Shown here one piece after another: positions 53,519 to 62,366 of a DNA stretch of 64,000 nucleotides. Position 1 is the stretch's first letter. Each line of letters starts with the position of its first letter. The notes under the pieces are model-generated. The model ran no database searches, was not told where the DNA came from, and was given only the letters and a program-made list of their open reading frames with translations. This DNA comes from Halomonas stenophila (lineage in GTDB: Bacteria > Pseudomonadota > Gammaproteobacteria > Pseudomonadales > Halomonadaceae), in contig NZ_JACHXR010000001.1 in the NCBI RefSeq assembly GCF_014192275.1, positions 124,001-188,000 of the forward strand, given 5' to 3'. The position numbers and the translations under genes were made by a program.

Positions 53519-54817
53519 TCAGGCGCTGGCGGCCGTCTTGCTGCCCACCAGCTCCTCGAGGGACTCCTCAATGATGGCGAGCCCTTCCTCGAGGATCTCG
53601 TCCTCGATGGTGACCGGCATCAGGAAGCGGATGGTGTTGCCGTAGAGCCCGCAGGACAGCAGGATCAGTCCCTTCTCGCGGGCCTTCTTGCACAGGGCGC
53701 CGGCCAGGTCCGCATCCGGGGTGTGGCTGGCCTTGTCGGCGACCAGGTCGACGGCGGCCATGGCGCCCATGTTGCGGGCGTTGTCGACGCAGGCGAAGTC
53801 CTGCTGCCACTTCGCGAAGCGCTCGGCCAGCTTGTCGCCCAGCGCCTGGCTCTTCTCGAGGATGCCTTCCTGCTCGAAGACCTCGAGCACCGCCAGGGTG
53901 GCGGCACAGGAGACCGGGCTGCCGGTGTAGGTGCCGCCCAGGGAGTTGCCGCCGGAGGCGTCCATGTGCTTGTCGGTGCCCACCACGGCGGAGATCGGCA
54001 TGCCGTCGGCCATGCTCTTGGCCATGGTGATGATGTCCGGTTCCACGCCGCTGTGCTCGATGGCGAACATCTTGCCGGTGCGTCCGAAGCCGGACTGCAC
54101 CTCGTCGACGATCATCAGCATGCCGTGCTCGTCGCAGATCTCGCGGATCGCCTCGAGGAAGCTGGCCGGCGCCGGGTAGAAGCCGCCCTCGCCGAGCACC
54201 GGCTCGAGCACGATCGCCGCGGTGTCCCTGGGGTTGGCATCGGTCTTCAGGGCCATCTTCAGGCCGCGCAGCGCCTCGTCCTCGCTGACCCCGTGGTAGG
54301 GGACCGGGTAGGGCGCGCGGAAGACGTTGCCCGGCATGGTGCCGAAGTCGGTGGCGTAGGGCGCGACCTTGCCGTTCATGGCCATGGTCATGAAGGTGCG
54401 GCCGTGGTAGCCGCCGTCGAAGCAGATGACGTTGTTCTTGCCGGTGGCCGCGCGGGCGACCTTGACCGCGTTTTCCAGGGCCTCGGCCCCGGAGTTGGCC
54501 AGCATCACCTTGGCATGGCCGCGCACCGGGGTGACCTGGCTGAGCTTCTCGGCCACCTTCACGTAACCCTCATAGGGCATCACCGTCTGGCAGGTGTGCA
54601 TCACGCGGTCGAGCTGGTCCTTGACCGCCTGAACCACCTTGGGATGGCGATGGCCGATGTTGAGCACCCCTATGCCGCCGGCGAAGTCGATGAGGCGATT
54701 GCCGTCGGCATCCCAGATCAGGGCATTCTCGGCTCGGTCGGCAAACTGGGTGGCCGGGCTCGCGGCGCCGCTGGCGACATAGCGCTGCTTGAGCTCGTTG
54801 AGTTGGGCGTTCGTCAT
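53519..54817 (-). CDS. gabT: 4-aminobutyrate aminotransferase
   Basis: PLP enzyme moving the amino group of GABA to 2-oxoglutarate, giving succinate semialdehyde. It has 432 residues, family length. It shows NSGAEALENAVKVARAATG, FDGGYHGRTFMTMAM, the PLP-aspartate segment IVDEVQSGFGRTGKMF and the Schiff-base lysine in ITMAKSMADGMPISAV. The start at 54817 has GGAG upstream. It lies 35 bases after gabD on the same strand, so the pair forms the GABA-to-succinate route. Class III aminotransferases are similar, so other omega-amino acids may also be used. Confidence 0.93.
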   Translation of the reverse strand: MTNAQLNELKQRYVASGAASPATQFADRAENALIWDADGNRLIDFAGGIGVLNIGHRHPKVVQAVKDQLDRVMHTCQTVMPYEGYVKVAEKLSQVTPVRGHAKVMLANSGAEALENAVKVARAATGKNNVICFDGGYHGRTFMTMAMNGKVAPYATDFGTMPGNVFRAPYPVPYHGVSEDEALRGLKMALKTDANPRDTAAIVLEPVLGEGGFYPAPASFLEAIREICDEHGMLMIVDEVQSGFGRTGKMFAIEHSGVEPDIITMAKSMADGMPISAVVGTDKHMDASGGNSLGGTYTGSPVSCAATLAVLEVFEQEGILEKSQALGDKLAERFAKWQQDFACVDNARNMGAMAAVDLVADKASHTPDADLAGALCKKAREKGLILLSCGLYGNTIRFLMPVTIEDEILEEGLAIIEESLEELVGSKTAASA

Positions 54818-54852
54818 GGGTTGTCTCCAGTTGAGAAAAGCGTTGCGGGCGA

Positions 54853-56298
54853 TTACAGGCCGCCGACACAGACGTATTTTAGTTCAGTGTACTCGTCCAG
54901 ACCGTGGTGCGATCCCTCACGCCCCAGGCCCGATTCCTTGACGCCGCCGAACGGCGCGAGTTCGGTGGACAGCATGCCCTCGTTCACCGCCACCATGCCG
55001 TATTCCAGGCCCTCCATGACCCGCCAGATACGCCGGTAGTCGCGGGCATAGAAGTAGGCGGCCAGGCCGAATTCGGTGGCATTGGCCATGGCCACGGCGT
55101 CCTCGTCCCGCTCGAAGCGGAACACCGGGGCCAGCGGGCCGAAGGTCTCCTCGCTGGCGACCCGCATGGTGTCGGTCACCTCGCCGATCACCGTGGGCTG
55201 GAAGAAGGTCCCGCCCAGGGCGTGGGGCTCGCCGCCGCACACCAGCCGACCGCCCTTGGCCAGGGCATCGGCGATATGCTCGCGGACCTTGTCCACGGCG
55301 GCCTGGTTGATCAGCGGCCCCTGGACCACGCCCTCCTCGAGGCCGTTGCCCACCCGGAGCTCGGCCACCCGGGCGGCCAACTTGTCGAGGAAGGCATCAA
55401 AGACGCCGGCTTGGACCAGCAGGCGGTTGGTGCACACGCAGGTCTGTCCGGAATTGCGGAACTTCGAGGCCACCGCACCTTCCACCGCGGCATCCAGGTC
55501 GGCATCATCGAAGACGATGAAGGGCGCGTTGCCGCCGAGCTCCATGGACGCCTTCTTGACGGTGCCGGCGCATTGGGTCAGCAGCCGCTTGCCCACCGCG
55601 GTGGAGCCGGTGAAGGAGACCTTGCGCACCCGCGGGTCGGTGGTCAGCACCTCGCCGATCTCGGCGGGCCGCGAGGCCGTCACCACGTTGATGACCCCGG
55701 CGGGGAAACCGGCGTCCTCGGCCAGCCTGGCCAGCGCCAGGGCGGTCAGCGGCGTGGCCTCGGCCGGCTTGATCACCACCGGGCAGCCGGCGGCCAGCGC
55801 CGGGGCGCACTTGCGGGTGATCATCGCCAGGGGAAAGTTCCAGGGGGTGATGGCCGCGACCACCCCGATCGGCTCGCGGAACACCAGGATGCGCTTGTCG
55901 GCGCCGTGGCTGGGCAGGGTCTCGCCCGCCACGCGCTTGGCTTCCTCGGCGTAGAACTCGACGAAGCTGGCGCCGTAGGCCACCTCGCCCAGGGACTCGG
56001 CCAGGGGCTTGCCCTGCTCGCGGGTCATCAGCCGGGCCAGGGCGTCCTGGTGGGCCATGATGCGCTCGAACCAGCCGCGCAGCAGGGCGGCGCGCTGCTT
56101 GGCCGTCTGGCGTCGCCAGGCCGGCCAGGCGGCCTCGGCGGCGGCCACCGCCGCCCGGGCATCCTCGGCGGTGAGGTCGGGGACCTCGGCCAGGACCTCG
56201 CCGGTGGCCGGGTCGGTGACAGGGAAGCGGCGCTCGGCGTCGCGCCAGTGGCCGGCGACATAGGCCTTGTCGATCAGCAGCTCGGGTACGGCGTTCAT
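54853..56298 (-). CDS. gabD: succinate-semialdehyde dehydrogenase (NAD(P)+)
   Basis: Oxidises succinate semialdehyde to succinate, feeding the TCA cycle. It has 481 residues, typical of GabD. The NAD(P) site includes TPWNFPLAMITRKCAPALAAG and SFTGSTAVGKRLL. The active-site glutamate is in MELGGNAPFIVF, and the catalytic cysteine in NSGQTCVCTNRLLVQ. A second cysteine two residues on (CVC) is common in GabD and may allow redox control. First gene of gabDT. Confidence 0.94.
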   Translation of the reverse strand: MNAVPELLIDKAYVAGHWRDAERRFPVTDPATGEVLAEVPDLTAEDARAAVAAAEAAWPAWRRQTAKQRAALLRGWFERIMAHQDALARLMTREQGKPLAESLGEVAYGASFVEFYAEEAKRVAGETLPSHGADKRILVFREPIGVVAAITPWNFPLAMITRKCAPALAAGCPVVIKPAEATPLTALALARLAEDAGFPAGVINVVTASRPAEIGEVLTTDPRVRKVSFTGSTAVGKRLLTQCAGTVKKASMELGGNAPFIVFDDADLDAAVEGAVASKFRNSGQTCVCTNRLLVQAGVFDAFLDKLAARVAELRVGNGLEEGVVQGPLINQAAVDKVREHIADALAKGGRLVCGGEPHALGGTFFQPTVIGEVTDTMRVASEETFGPLAPVFRFERDEDAVAMANATEFGLAAYFYARDYRRIWRVMEGLEYGMVAVNEGMLSTELAPFGGVKESGLGREGSHHGLDEYTELKYVCVGGL

Positions 56299-56529
56299 GG
56301 GCTCTCCGACTCGGGGTGGTCATGTTGTTTGACGAGTGTGCATTATTTAAAACAAAACGCCAAGACCGCGGCCTGGGCCTTTTGTCGCGAAGCGCTCCGC
56401 GGCATCGGCGCGAGCCGCCGCTTTCCGTTACACTATGTCGCCGAATTATTGTGTGTGGCGCCCCAGTGCCCGTCCCCGAGCATGGTGGGTGCGTCCGTTA
56501 CCCGATCCGGAAGTATGGCGAGGTGAGCC

Positions 56530-58989
56530 TTGGTCGATCCCTTGAATGCCTGGTGGGCCCAGCAGCTGGTGCTGTGTGACTGGGCCTTCGCACCCGACCC
56601 CCTGACGCTGGAACCCGAGGTGGCCGTGGCCCGCCTGGGGAGCCTGGGCGTCGTCGACCGCGGCGAGCTGGGCTGGCGCCTGCTCGAGGCCCTGGGGATC
56701 GGCGATCCCGACCCGGCGCGGCTGCTGTCGGCGCTGGAGGTCACCGCGCTGGCCGGGGCGGCGGGCTGGCTCAGCGAGGCCCGCGCCCGTGACTGGGCCC
56801 AGCGCCTGGCCGAGGAGATCAGCGCCCACCACCCGGAACTGGACGACTGGCTCGCGGCCCTGTGCCGGGCGCGCAGCGACGAAGGCTGGGTACGCGGCGA
56901 TGACGGCTTCAGCGAGGCCTGCGAAGCCCTGGCGACCCTCGAGCACGAAGGGGAGGGCGTGACCTGGGACCTGCTGCGGGAGTGGCTGGTGGTCAATCGC
57001 CGTTCCCTCGTGCTGTGGCCGGAGGCCCCGGAGGAACGGGTCTGGCGGCTCCGGGCGGCCTTCTCGCCGGTGCTGGAGCTGCCAGCCGACGCCCTCGACT
57101 GGCAGGGGCTGGCGACCTGGCTGGCGGAGGACTGGCAGGTCACCGGTCGCGACGAGCTGATCCGGGTGCTGCTATGGCTGGCCGCCCAGGGCGACCGGCA
57201 GGCCTGGGATCTCGATGCCACCCGCCTGCTGGCGGCCGGCGACCCCGAGCGACAGGCCTGGCTCGAGGGACTCGCGCTCCAGGAGGTCGCGGCGGGCCGT
57301 GTGCTGCTGGGGTTCGTGGAGCGGGGCGAGCCCCTGGAGTGGGCCGCCTGGGACTGGCTGCGGTTGATCGACCTGGCCTGGGCCGGCGCCTGCCTGGGCT
57401 GGCTCGACGAGTCGGAGGCCCGCGATTTCGCGGGCCACGGGACGGATCTGGTGATGCGACGCTACAGCGACTGGTCGGCCCTGGCCCGGGCCTACCAGCG
57501 TGGCCGCAGCCTCTTCGAGGCCCGCGACCTGCTCGGTGAGCTGGCCGCCGACTGGGCGCTGCTGCTGCAGTCCCCGGTGAGTCCCTGGAAGCCCCCCCTG
57601 CAGGGGCTGGTCGACGAGGCGACGCTGGAAGCCTCGCGGTCGGCCATGCGCGCCTGGCGCCGGGATCCCCGCCACTGGGTGCTGGCCCTGGCCGCGGTGC
57701 GCGAACCCGAACTGGCGGGGCGCCAGGGCATCGACCCGTCGCTGCCCCCGGCGCGTCGAGAGGATGCCCGGGGCTATCTCGCCGAGACCCTCGACCTGCA
57801 TGTCGACGAGGGCGTCGAGGCCCTGTCGCGCTACTGGTTGCCGGCCCAGGCCCACCATCTCAACCAGCTGGCGGCGGATGCCGCCCACGGCGCCCTGCCG
57901 CCGGCCCAGACGTGCTTCGGCCACGCTGCCCCGGCCGACCTGGCGGGGCGCGACGCCCTGGGGCGCGCCAGCCGCCATGCCGCGACCATCCACATGGCCG
58001 AGAAGTACGCCTTCCACCTGCAGATGGCCATGGACAGCGGGCTCTTCGATGGCGAGCGACTGGCGGCGCTGGCCGCCTCGCTGCACGGCTCGCTGTGTCG
58101 CTTCTACCCGGATGCCCGTCGCCTGCTGTCGGCCTGGGCCCACTGGGAGGCGCTGCTGCCCGAGCCCGACCAGCCCTCGCTGGTCGCCGAGATCCGCTGG
58201 CACCTGGACGATCCGGGCAGTCTCTTCCACTGGCTGGACTGGCGTCCCCGGGCGTGGCAGGAGCCGGGCCCGCGCCCGAGCCTGTCGCACTTCACCGCCA
58301 TGGCCCTGGTGGGACCGCTCAACAGTGCCGCCTGGAGCCTGCCCCAGCCCGAGAGCGAGCGGGAGTGCGTCTCCATCCACGAGTGGGTCGACGGCCACTA
58401 TGGCCTCCATGGCCCCGCCGATCTCGGCGAGTTCCTCGATTACCTGCTGGAGGTCGGGGATCGCCAGGAGTACCAGATCAACTATGCCCCCTATACCCTC
58501 AACCGGGCCCGCCTGCAGTCGGAGATCGCGACCCTGGAGTCCGGCGAGTGCGGCGAGGAGGAGCGCAACCACCTGCTGCGCCTGCAGCGCGTGCGTGACG
58601 ACGAGGACGGCTGCAACGACCTGAACCTGGCCGCCTGGGACCTGGCCCAGGCGGTGGACCTGGCGATCGCCGGCCGTCAGCTGGGCTGGCTCGGCGAGGC
58701 GGAGTTCCTCGAACGGCTGGAACGGGCCCATGGCCTGGCCGCCCGGCACTATGGCGGCTGGGAGGAGTATGCCCGGGGGCTCTACGCCGGCTTCTCCTTC
58801 TTCATGGGCGAGACGGCGGAGCGCGAGGCCTTCCTGGCCGGCTTCCGCCAGGCCCTGGTGAGCTGGCTGGCCGCCGCGCCGCCCCTGGCCGGTCCCTGGG
58901 CGAGCCTCGACTTTCCCGGGGCGCGGCCCCGGCACTGGGCGCCGATGCACGTGGACACCCTGCCCGGCGACGGCCGCCAGCTCCATTGA
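56530..58989 (+). CDS. large DUF1266-repeat protein
   Basis: An 819-residue, mostly helical protein with no signal peptide. Three units resemble DUF1266: about 60-110 (ALEVTALAGAAGWLSEARAR), 275-335 (WDWLRLIDLAWAGACLGWLD with YSDWSALARAYQRGRSLF) and 695-755 (WDLAQAVDLAIAGRQLGWLG with YGGWEEYARGLYAGFSFF). Single-unit relatives occur in enterobacteria (YbeU/YbeR). The start is a TTG at 56530 behind GAGGTGAG; ATG alternatives are far inside. Function unknown. Confidence 0.75.
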   Translation: MVDPLNAWWAQQLVLCDWAFAPDPLTLEPEVAVARLGSLGVVDRGELGWRLLEALGIGDPDPARLLSALEVTALAGAAGWLSEARARDWAQRLAEEISAHHPELDDWLAALCRARSDEGWVRGDDGFSEACEALATLEHEGEGVTWDLLREWLVVNRRSLVLWPEAPEERVWRLRAAFSPVLELPADALDWQGLATWLAEDWQVTGRDELIRVLLWLAAQGDRQAWDLDATRLLAAGDPERQAWLEGLALQEVAAGRVLLGFVERGEPLEWAAWDWLRLIDLAWAGACLGWLDESEARDFAGHGTDLVMRRYSDWSALARAYQRGRSLFEARDLLGELAADWALLLQSPVSPWKPPLQGLVDEATLEASRSAMRAWRRDPRHWVLALAAVREPELAGRQGIDPSLPPARREDARGYLAETLDLHVDEGVEALSRYWLPAQAHHLNQLAADAAHGALPPAQTCFGHAAPADLAGRDALGRASRHAATIHMAEKYAFHLQMAMDSGLFDGERLAALAASLHGSLCRFYPDARRLLSAWAHWEALLPEPDQPSLVAEIRWHLDDPGSLFHWLDWRPRAWQEPGPRPSLSHFTAMALVGPLNSAAWSLPQPESERECVSIHEWVDGHYGLHGPADLGEFLDYLLEVGDRQEYQINYAPYTLNRARLQSEIATLESGECGEEERNHLLRLQRVRDDEDGCNDLNLAAWDLAQAVDLAIAGRQLGWLGEAEFLERLERAHGLAARHYGGWEEYARGLYAGFSFFMGETAEREAFLAGFRQALVSWLAAAPPLAGPWASLDFPGARPRHWAPMHVDTLPGDGRQLH

Positions 58990-59092
58990 GGGGGCTCGCC
59001 AGCGCCCCCCGTGATGGCTATCATGCGGCGAGTGTCCGCTCGGCCGCGGTCCCCGGATGCAGGGAAGCGTGAACAGAGGAGTGCAAGCAGGG

Positions 59093-59719
59093 ATGCTAGG
59101 CCCGAGATCATGTCGTCACCTCCTGGTGGTGCTGTCATTGACCCTGCTGACCGGCTGTGCCGCCTCCGGCGGCGGCCCCGAGCCGGTGGAGGACTATTTC
59201 GCCCGTGACCTGCCGGGGCTCGACCGCGGGCCGCGGATGTCGCCGGTCGACAACCCCATCCTCGCCGCCCGGGGGCTGCGCAACCCGCCGCCGTCGCTGA
59301 TCCGGCGCGCCCTGCTGGCCCAGCACCGGCGCTGGTTGGGCACCCCCTATCGGCTGGGCGGCACCACCCGTCGGGGCATCGACTGCTCGGCCCTGGTGCA
59401 GCACGTGTTCGCCGACACCTTCCGCCTCGAGCTGCCGCGCACGACCCTGCAGCAGGTGTACGAGGGCGAGCCGGTGGCTCGGGAAGCCTTGAGGCCGGGG
59501 GACTTGGTGTTCTTCCGGCCGCCCGGGGTGAATCGCCACGTCGGCATCTACGTCGGCGAGGGCCGCTTCCTGCATGCCTCCACCTCCCGTGGCGTCAAGC
59601 TCTCCTCCCTGGACAACCGCTACTGGCGACGCCATTACTGGCAGGCCCGCCGGCCGCTGGATACCGTGCACCTGGCGAGGCGCCTCGACGCCCGGCTGCT
59701 GGCCCGCGGCGAGGGGTGA
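59093..59719 (+). CDS. NlpC/P60-family lipoprotein, probable peptidoglycan endopeptidase
   Basis: A 208-residue outer-envelope lipoprotein. The signal ends in a lipobox LTGC (Cys near residue 21). The NlpC/P60 domain starts at about 75: WLGTPYRLGGTTRRGIDCSALVQHVF contains the catalytic cysteine, and NRHVGIYVGEGRFLHAS the histidine. It likely cuts stem-peptide crosslinks in the cell wall, like Spr/MepS. The start at 59093 has GAGGAG about 11 bases upstream; GTG codons at 59069 and 59081 are alternatives. Confidence 0.88.
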   Translation: MLGPRSCRHLLVVLSLTLLTGCAASGGGPEPVEDYFARDLPGLDRGPRMSPVDNPILAARGLRNPPPSLIRRALLAQHRRWLGTPYRLGGTTRRGIDCSALVQHVFADTFRLELPRTTLQQVYEGEPVAREALRPGDLVFFRPPGVNRHVGIYVGEGRFLHASTSRGVKLSSLDNRYWRRHYWQARRPLDTVHLARRLDARLLARGEG

Positions 59720-59729
59720 GCCCGGCGCC

Positions 59730-60439
59730 TCAGCGGTTGGCCAGCACGAAGTCGACGAAGGCCTGCTCGGCACGGGACAGGTAGGCGCCCTCGGCCCAGG
59801 CCAGGGACAGGTCGAGCCAGGCGGGCGGGTCGAAGGACACCGCCGCCAGCTCCGGTTCCTCCACCACCCGGCGCAGGAAGGTGGTGATCCCGAAGCCCCG
59901 GCGGACGATCGCCTTGGTCAGCGGGATCAGGTTCGACTCGAAGGCGACGTCGGCCTCGGCGCCCCGCTCCCGGGCCAGGGCGTCGACGAATTCCCGGTGG
60001 AAGTAGCCGTCCTGGAAGAGCACCAGCGGCTCGGCGAAGAAGGCCGTCGGCGGGACGCTCGTCCGGCCGGCGAAGGGGTGATCCCGGGGCACGCAGACCA
60101 CCATCTCCTCCCGCACCAGGTGACGCCGTGTCAGGTGGCGGCTGGCGCCGTCGTCGATGACCACGCCGAGGTCCAGTTCGCCGGCGGCGATCATCTGCTG
60201 CAGGCGACGCGCCCCGGCCTCCACCACGGTGAGACGAAGGCCTCGCCCTCTGGGGTGAGGGGGATGCGTCGCTCATGGCGCTGGAACAGCGTCAGCCCCA
60301 GGCGACGCTCGAGGTTGGCGATGGTCTGGCTGACCGCGGACTGGGCCACGTGCCGCTCGCGGGCGGCCGCGCTGAAGCCGCCCCGGTCCACCACCGCGAG
60401 GAAGACCTCGAGGGTCCGCAGGTCGAAGGGTAGGGTCAT
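59730..60439 (-). pseudogene. LysR-type regulator with internal deletion and frameshift
   Basis: Two frames make one LysR protein. The first (60439 to about 60230) gives the helix-turn-helix domain, MTLPFDLRTLEVFLAVVDRG to LTPEGEAFV. The second (about 60227 to 59730) picks up at LTVVEAGARRLQQMIAAGEL and runs through the effector domain to the end. The linker helix and first strand, about 50 residues, are missing at the join, and the frame changes there. Total coding length is about 236 codons against the usual 290-300. It was probably the regulator of the divergent MFS gene. A sequencing error alone would not explain the missing segment. Confidence 0.85.
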
Positions 60440-60526
60440 AAGCCGAACCGATGGATGCTATCACTATCTTCTGTTTGGCTGATCATTGTGCGCCGGCGAT
60501 CATGCGCTGCCAACCCGGAGGTGACC

Positions 60527-61690
60527 ATGATCGACGTCCACAGCCGCGCCTGGTGGCGTGCCACCCTGGCGCTGTGCCTCGGCTCCTTTCTCGTCTTCAT
60601 CAATCTCTACGTGCCGCAGCCGCTGCTGCCGTCCCTGCGTGAGGCCCATGGCGTCTCCACCCTGGCGGCCAACCTGGTCATGGCGGTCTCCACCCTGGCC
60701 CTGGCCGCGTCCTTGCTGGTCTTCGGCCCCCTGTCGGATGCCATCGGCCGCGCCGGGATCATGCGCGTCACCCTGCTGCTGTCCGCGGCCCTGTCGCTGG
60801 GCCTGGCCCTGGCGCCGAGTTTCGAGGTCCTGCTGGTGCTGCGCGCCCTGCAGGGCTTCGTGCTGGGTGGGCTGCCGGCGGTGGCGATCGCCTGGATGGG
60901 CGATGAGTTCGAGCCTCCGGCGCTGCTCCCGGCGGTGGGGCTGTATATCGGCGCGAACTCCCTGGGCGGCATCAGTGGGCGGGTGATCGGCGAGGCCGCC
61001 GGGGGGCTCGTCGCCCACCTGCGCAACCCCCGGCTCAGGGGAGCCTACCTGCTCGGCGGGTTGAACTTCCTGGTGTTCATCAACCAGTACAGCTATATCG
61101 CCTTCCGCCTGTCGGAGGCGCCCTTCGGGCTGGGGGCCCGCTGGCTGGGGCTGTTGTTTCTCACCTACCTGGGGGGCACCCTGGGCTCGAGCCTCTCGGG
61201 CCGGCTGTCGCGCCGGCTGTCGCCGCCGGCCTGCATGGCCCTGGGCACGCTGGTGTTGATGGGCGGGACCCTGATGACACTCGCCGGGTCGCTGGTGCTG
61301 ATCCTGGCCGGGTTGACGGTCAATGCCTTCGGCTTCTTCCTGGCCCATTCCATGGCGTCCAGCTGGGTGGGGCGCCAGGCGACACGGGCCCGCGGCAGCG
61401 CCTCGGCCCTCTACCTGGTGTTCTACTACACGGGCGCGAGCCTCGGCGGGCTGTGGCTCGAGCCGTTCTGGCGCAGTACCGGCTGGCCGGGGGTCGTGCT
61501 GGGGTCCTGGCTGGTGCTGGGCCTGACGCTGTCGATCGCCCTGCGCCTGTGGCGCGACGAGCGGCGTAGCGGCGAAGGCCTCACCGGCTGTGCGACCGAC
61601 TGCCCCGTGGCTCAGTGGCGACCGCTGGGTTCGGCCTCGTTGCCCCAGATCTCCTCGAGCCGCTCCGAGCGCCCGCAGGCCGACTTGTAG
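60527..61690 (+). CDS. MFS transporter, YnfM-like
   Basis: A 387-residue major facilitator with about 12 membrane helices. The start at 60527 (MIDVHSRAWWRATLALCLGS) has GGAGGTGACC upstream. Helix 1 region VFINLYVPQPLLPSLREAHG and the loop 2-3 motif FGPLSDAIGRAGIMRV fit the YnfM branch. The last 30 or so residues after the final helix (ending RSERPQADL) are read opposite the 3' end of msrA and look unlike a normal MFS tail. The substrate is unknown. The divergent LysR gene that would control it is broken. Confidence 0.87.
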   Translation: MIDVHSRAWWRATLALCLGSFLVFINLYVPQPLLPSLREAHGVSTLAANLVMAVSTLALAASLLVFGPLSDAIGRAGIMRVTLLLSAALSLGLALAPSFEVLLVLRALQGFVLGGLPAVAIAWMGDEFEPPALLPAVGLYIGANSLGGISGRVIGEAAGGLVAHLRNPRLRGAYLLGGLNFLVFINQYSYIAFRLSEAPFGLGARWLGLLFLTYLGGTLGSSLSGRLSRRLSPPACMALGTLVLMGGTLMTLAGSLVLILAGLTVNAFGFFLAHSMASSWVGRQATRARGSASALYLVFYYTGASLGGLWLEPFWRSTGWPGVVLGSWLVLGLTLSIALRLWRDERRSGEGLTGCATDCPVAQWRPLGSASLPQISSSRSERPQADL

Positions 61691-62229
61691 TAGTTGTAGC
61701 GCATCGAGTTCTCCTCGTAGAAGTTCTGGTGGTAGTCCCCGGCCGGGTAGAAGGCCTCGAAATCGATGATCTCGGTGGCGATGTCCCGGTCGAAGCGCTC
61801 GGCCACGGCCTGGTGGCTGGCCTCGGCGAGTTTCCGCTGACGTTCGTTCATGGGGAAGAGGGCGCTCTGGTAGGTGCGGCCCTCGTCGCAGAACTGGCGG
61901 TCCACGGCGAAGGGGTCGATGTTGCGCCAGAAGACGTGGAGCAGGGTGGCGTAGTCGACCGTATCGGGGTCGTAGTCGACCTTGACCACCTCGATATGGC
62001 CGGTGCCCCCGGCGGAGACCTGCTCGTAGGTCGGGTCTTCCACGTGGCCCCCGCTGAAGCCGGAGGTGGTCTCGACCACGCCCTCGACCTTGTCGTAGGC
62101 CTGTTCCATGCACCAGAAGCAGCCGCCGGCGAAGACGGCGCTCTCGGTCTCGGCGGCCAGGGCAGGGGATGTCAGAGCGGCGATGAGCAGGATAGTACCC
62201 CACCGGCGGCCAGTGGGCGTGCTGGTCAT
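61612..62229 (-). CDS. msrA: peptide methionine sulfoxide reductase A, exported
   Basis: Repairs oxidised methionine in proteins. It has 205 residues. An N-terminal signal peptide (about 1-25, TILLIAALTSPALAAE) points to a periplasmic enzyme. The catalytic motif AGGCFWCMEQAYD follows at about 33. Other conserved segments are SGGHVEDPTYEQVSAGGTGH, VFWRNIDPFAVDRQFCDEG and DYHQNFYEEN. Its 3' end overlaps the convergent MFS gene by 79 bases. The start at 62229 has GGAGCAACACC upstream. A 12-pair dyad lies between it and the next divergent gene. Confidence 0.93.
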   Translation of the reverse strand: MTSTPTGRRWGTILLIAALTSPALAAETESAVFAGGCFWCMEQAYDKVEGVVETTSGFSGGHVEDPTYEQVSAGGTGHIEVVKVDYDPDTVDYATLLHVFWRNIDPFAVDRQFCDEGRTYQSALFPMNERQRKLAEASHQAVAERFDRDIATEIIDFEAFYPAGDYHQNFYEENSMRYNYYKSACGRSERLEEIWGNEAEPSGRH

Positions 62230-62279
62230 GGTGTTGCTCCCTGTCTGAAGGATGTAGATTCAATAGTCCGATGGAAGTG

Positions 62280-62312
62280 GGAATCCTTACAAGTCTGAAC
62301 TGTAAGGATTCC
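62280..62312. promoter_or_regulatory. perfect 12-bp dyad between msrA and the TVP38 fusion gene
   Basis: GGAATCCTTACA, nine bases, TGTAAGGATTCC: a perfect inverted repeat in the divergent intergenic region. It may be the site of a dimeric regulator, or two opposed -35 elements of an alternative sigma factor. Confidence 0.6.
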
Positions 62313-62366
62313 GCTGTCGCCGCGACCGAAGGCGTTGTCCTGACCAGCGACCGGGTTCCACAGGGA

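Noticed and set aside
59730-60439. Two separate small genes instead of one LysR pseudogene
   Set aside because: The two pieces are the N-terminal and C-terminal parts of a single LysR protein in correct order, and neither alone is a known family.
62280-62312. Dyad as an intrinsic terminator for msrA or the fusion gene
   Set aside because: It lies upstream of both divergent genes and has no T-run on either strand.
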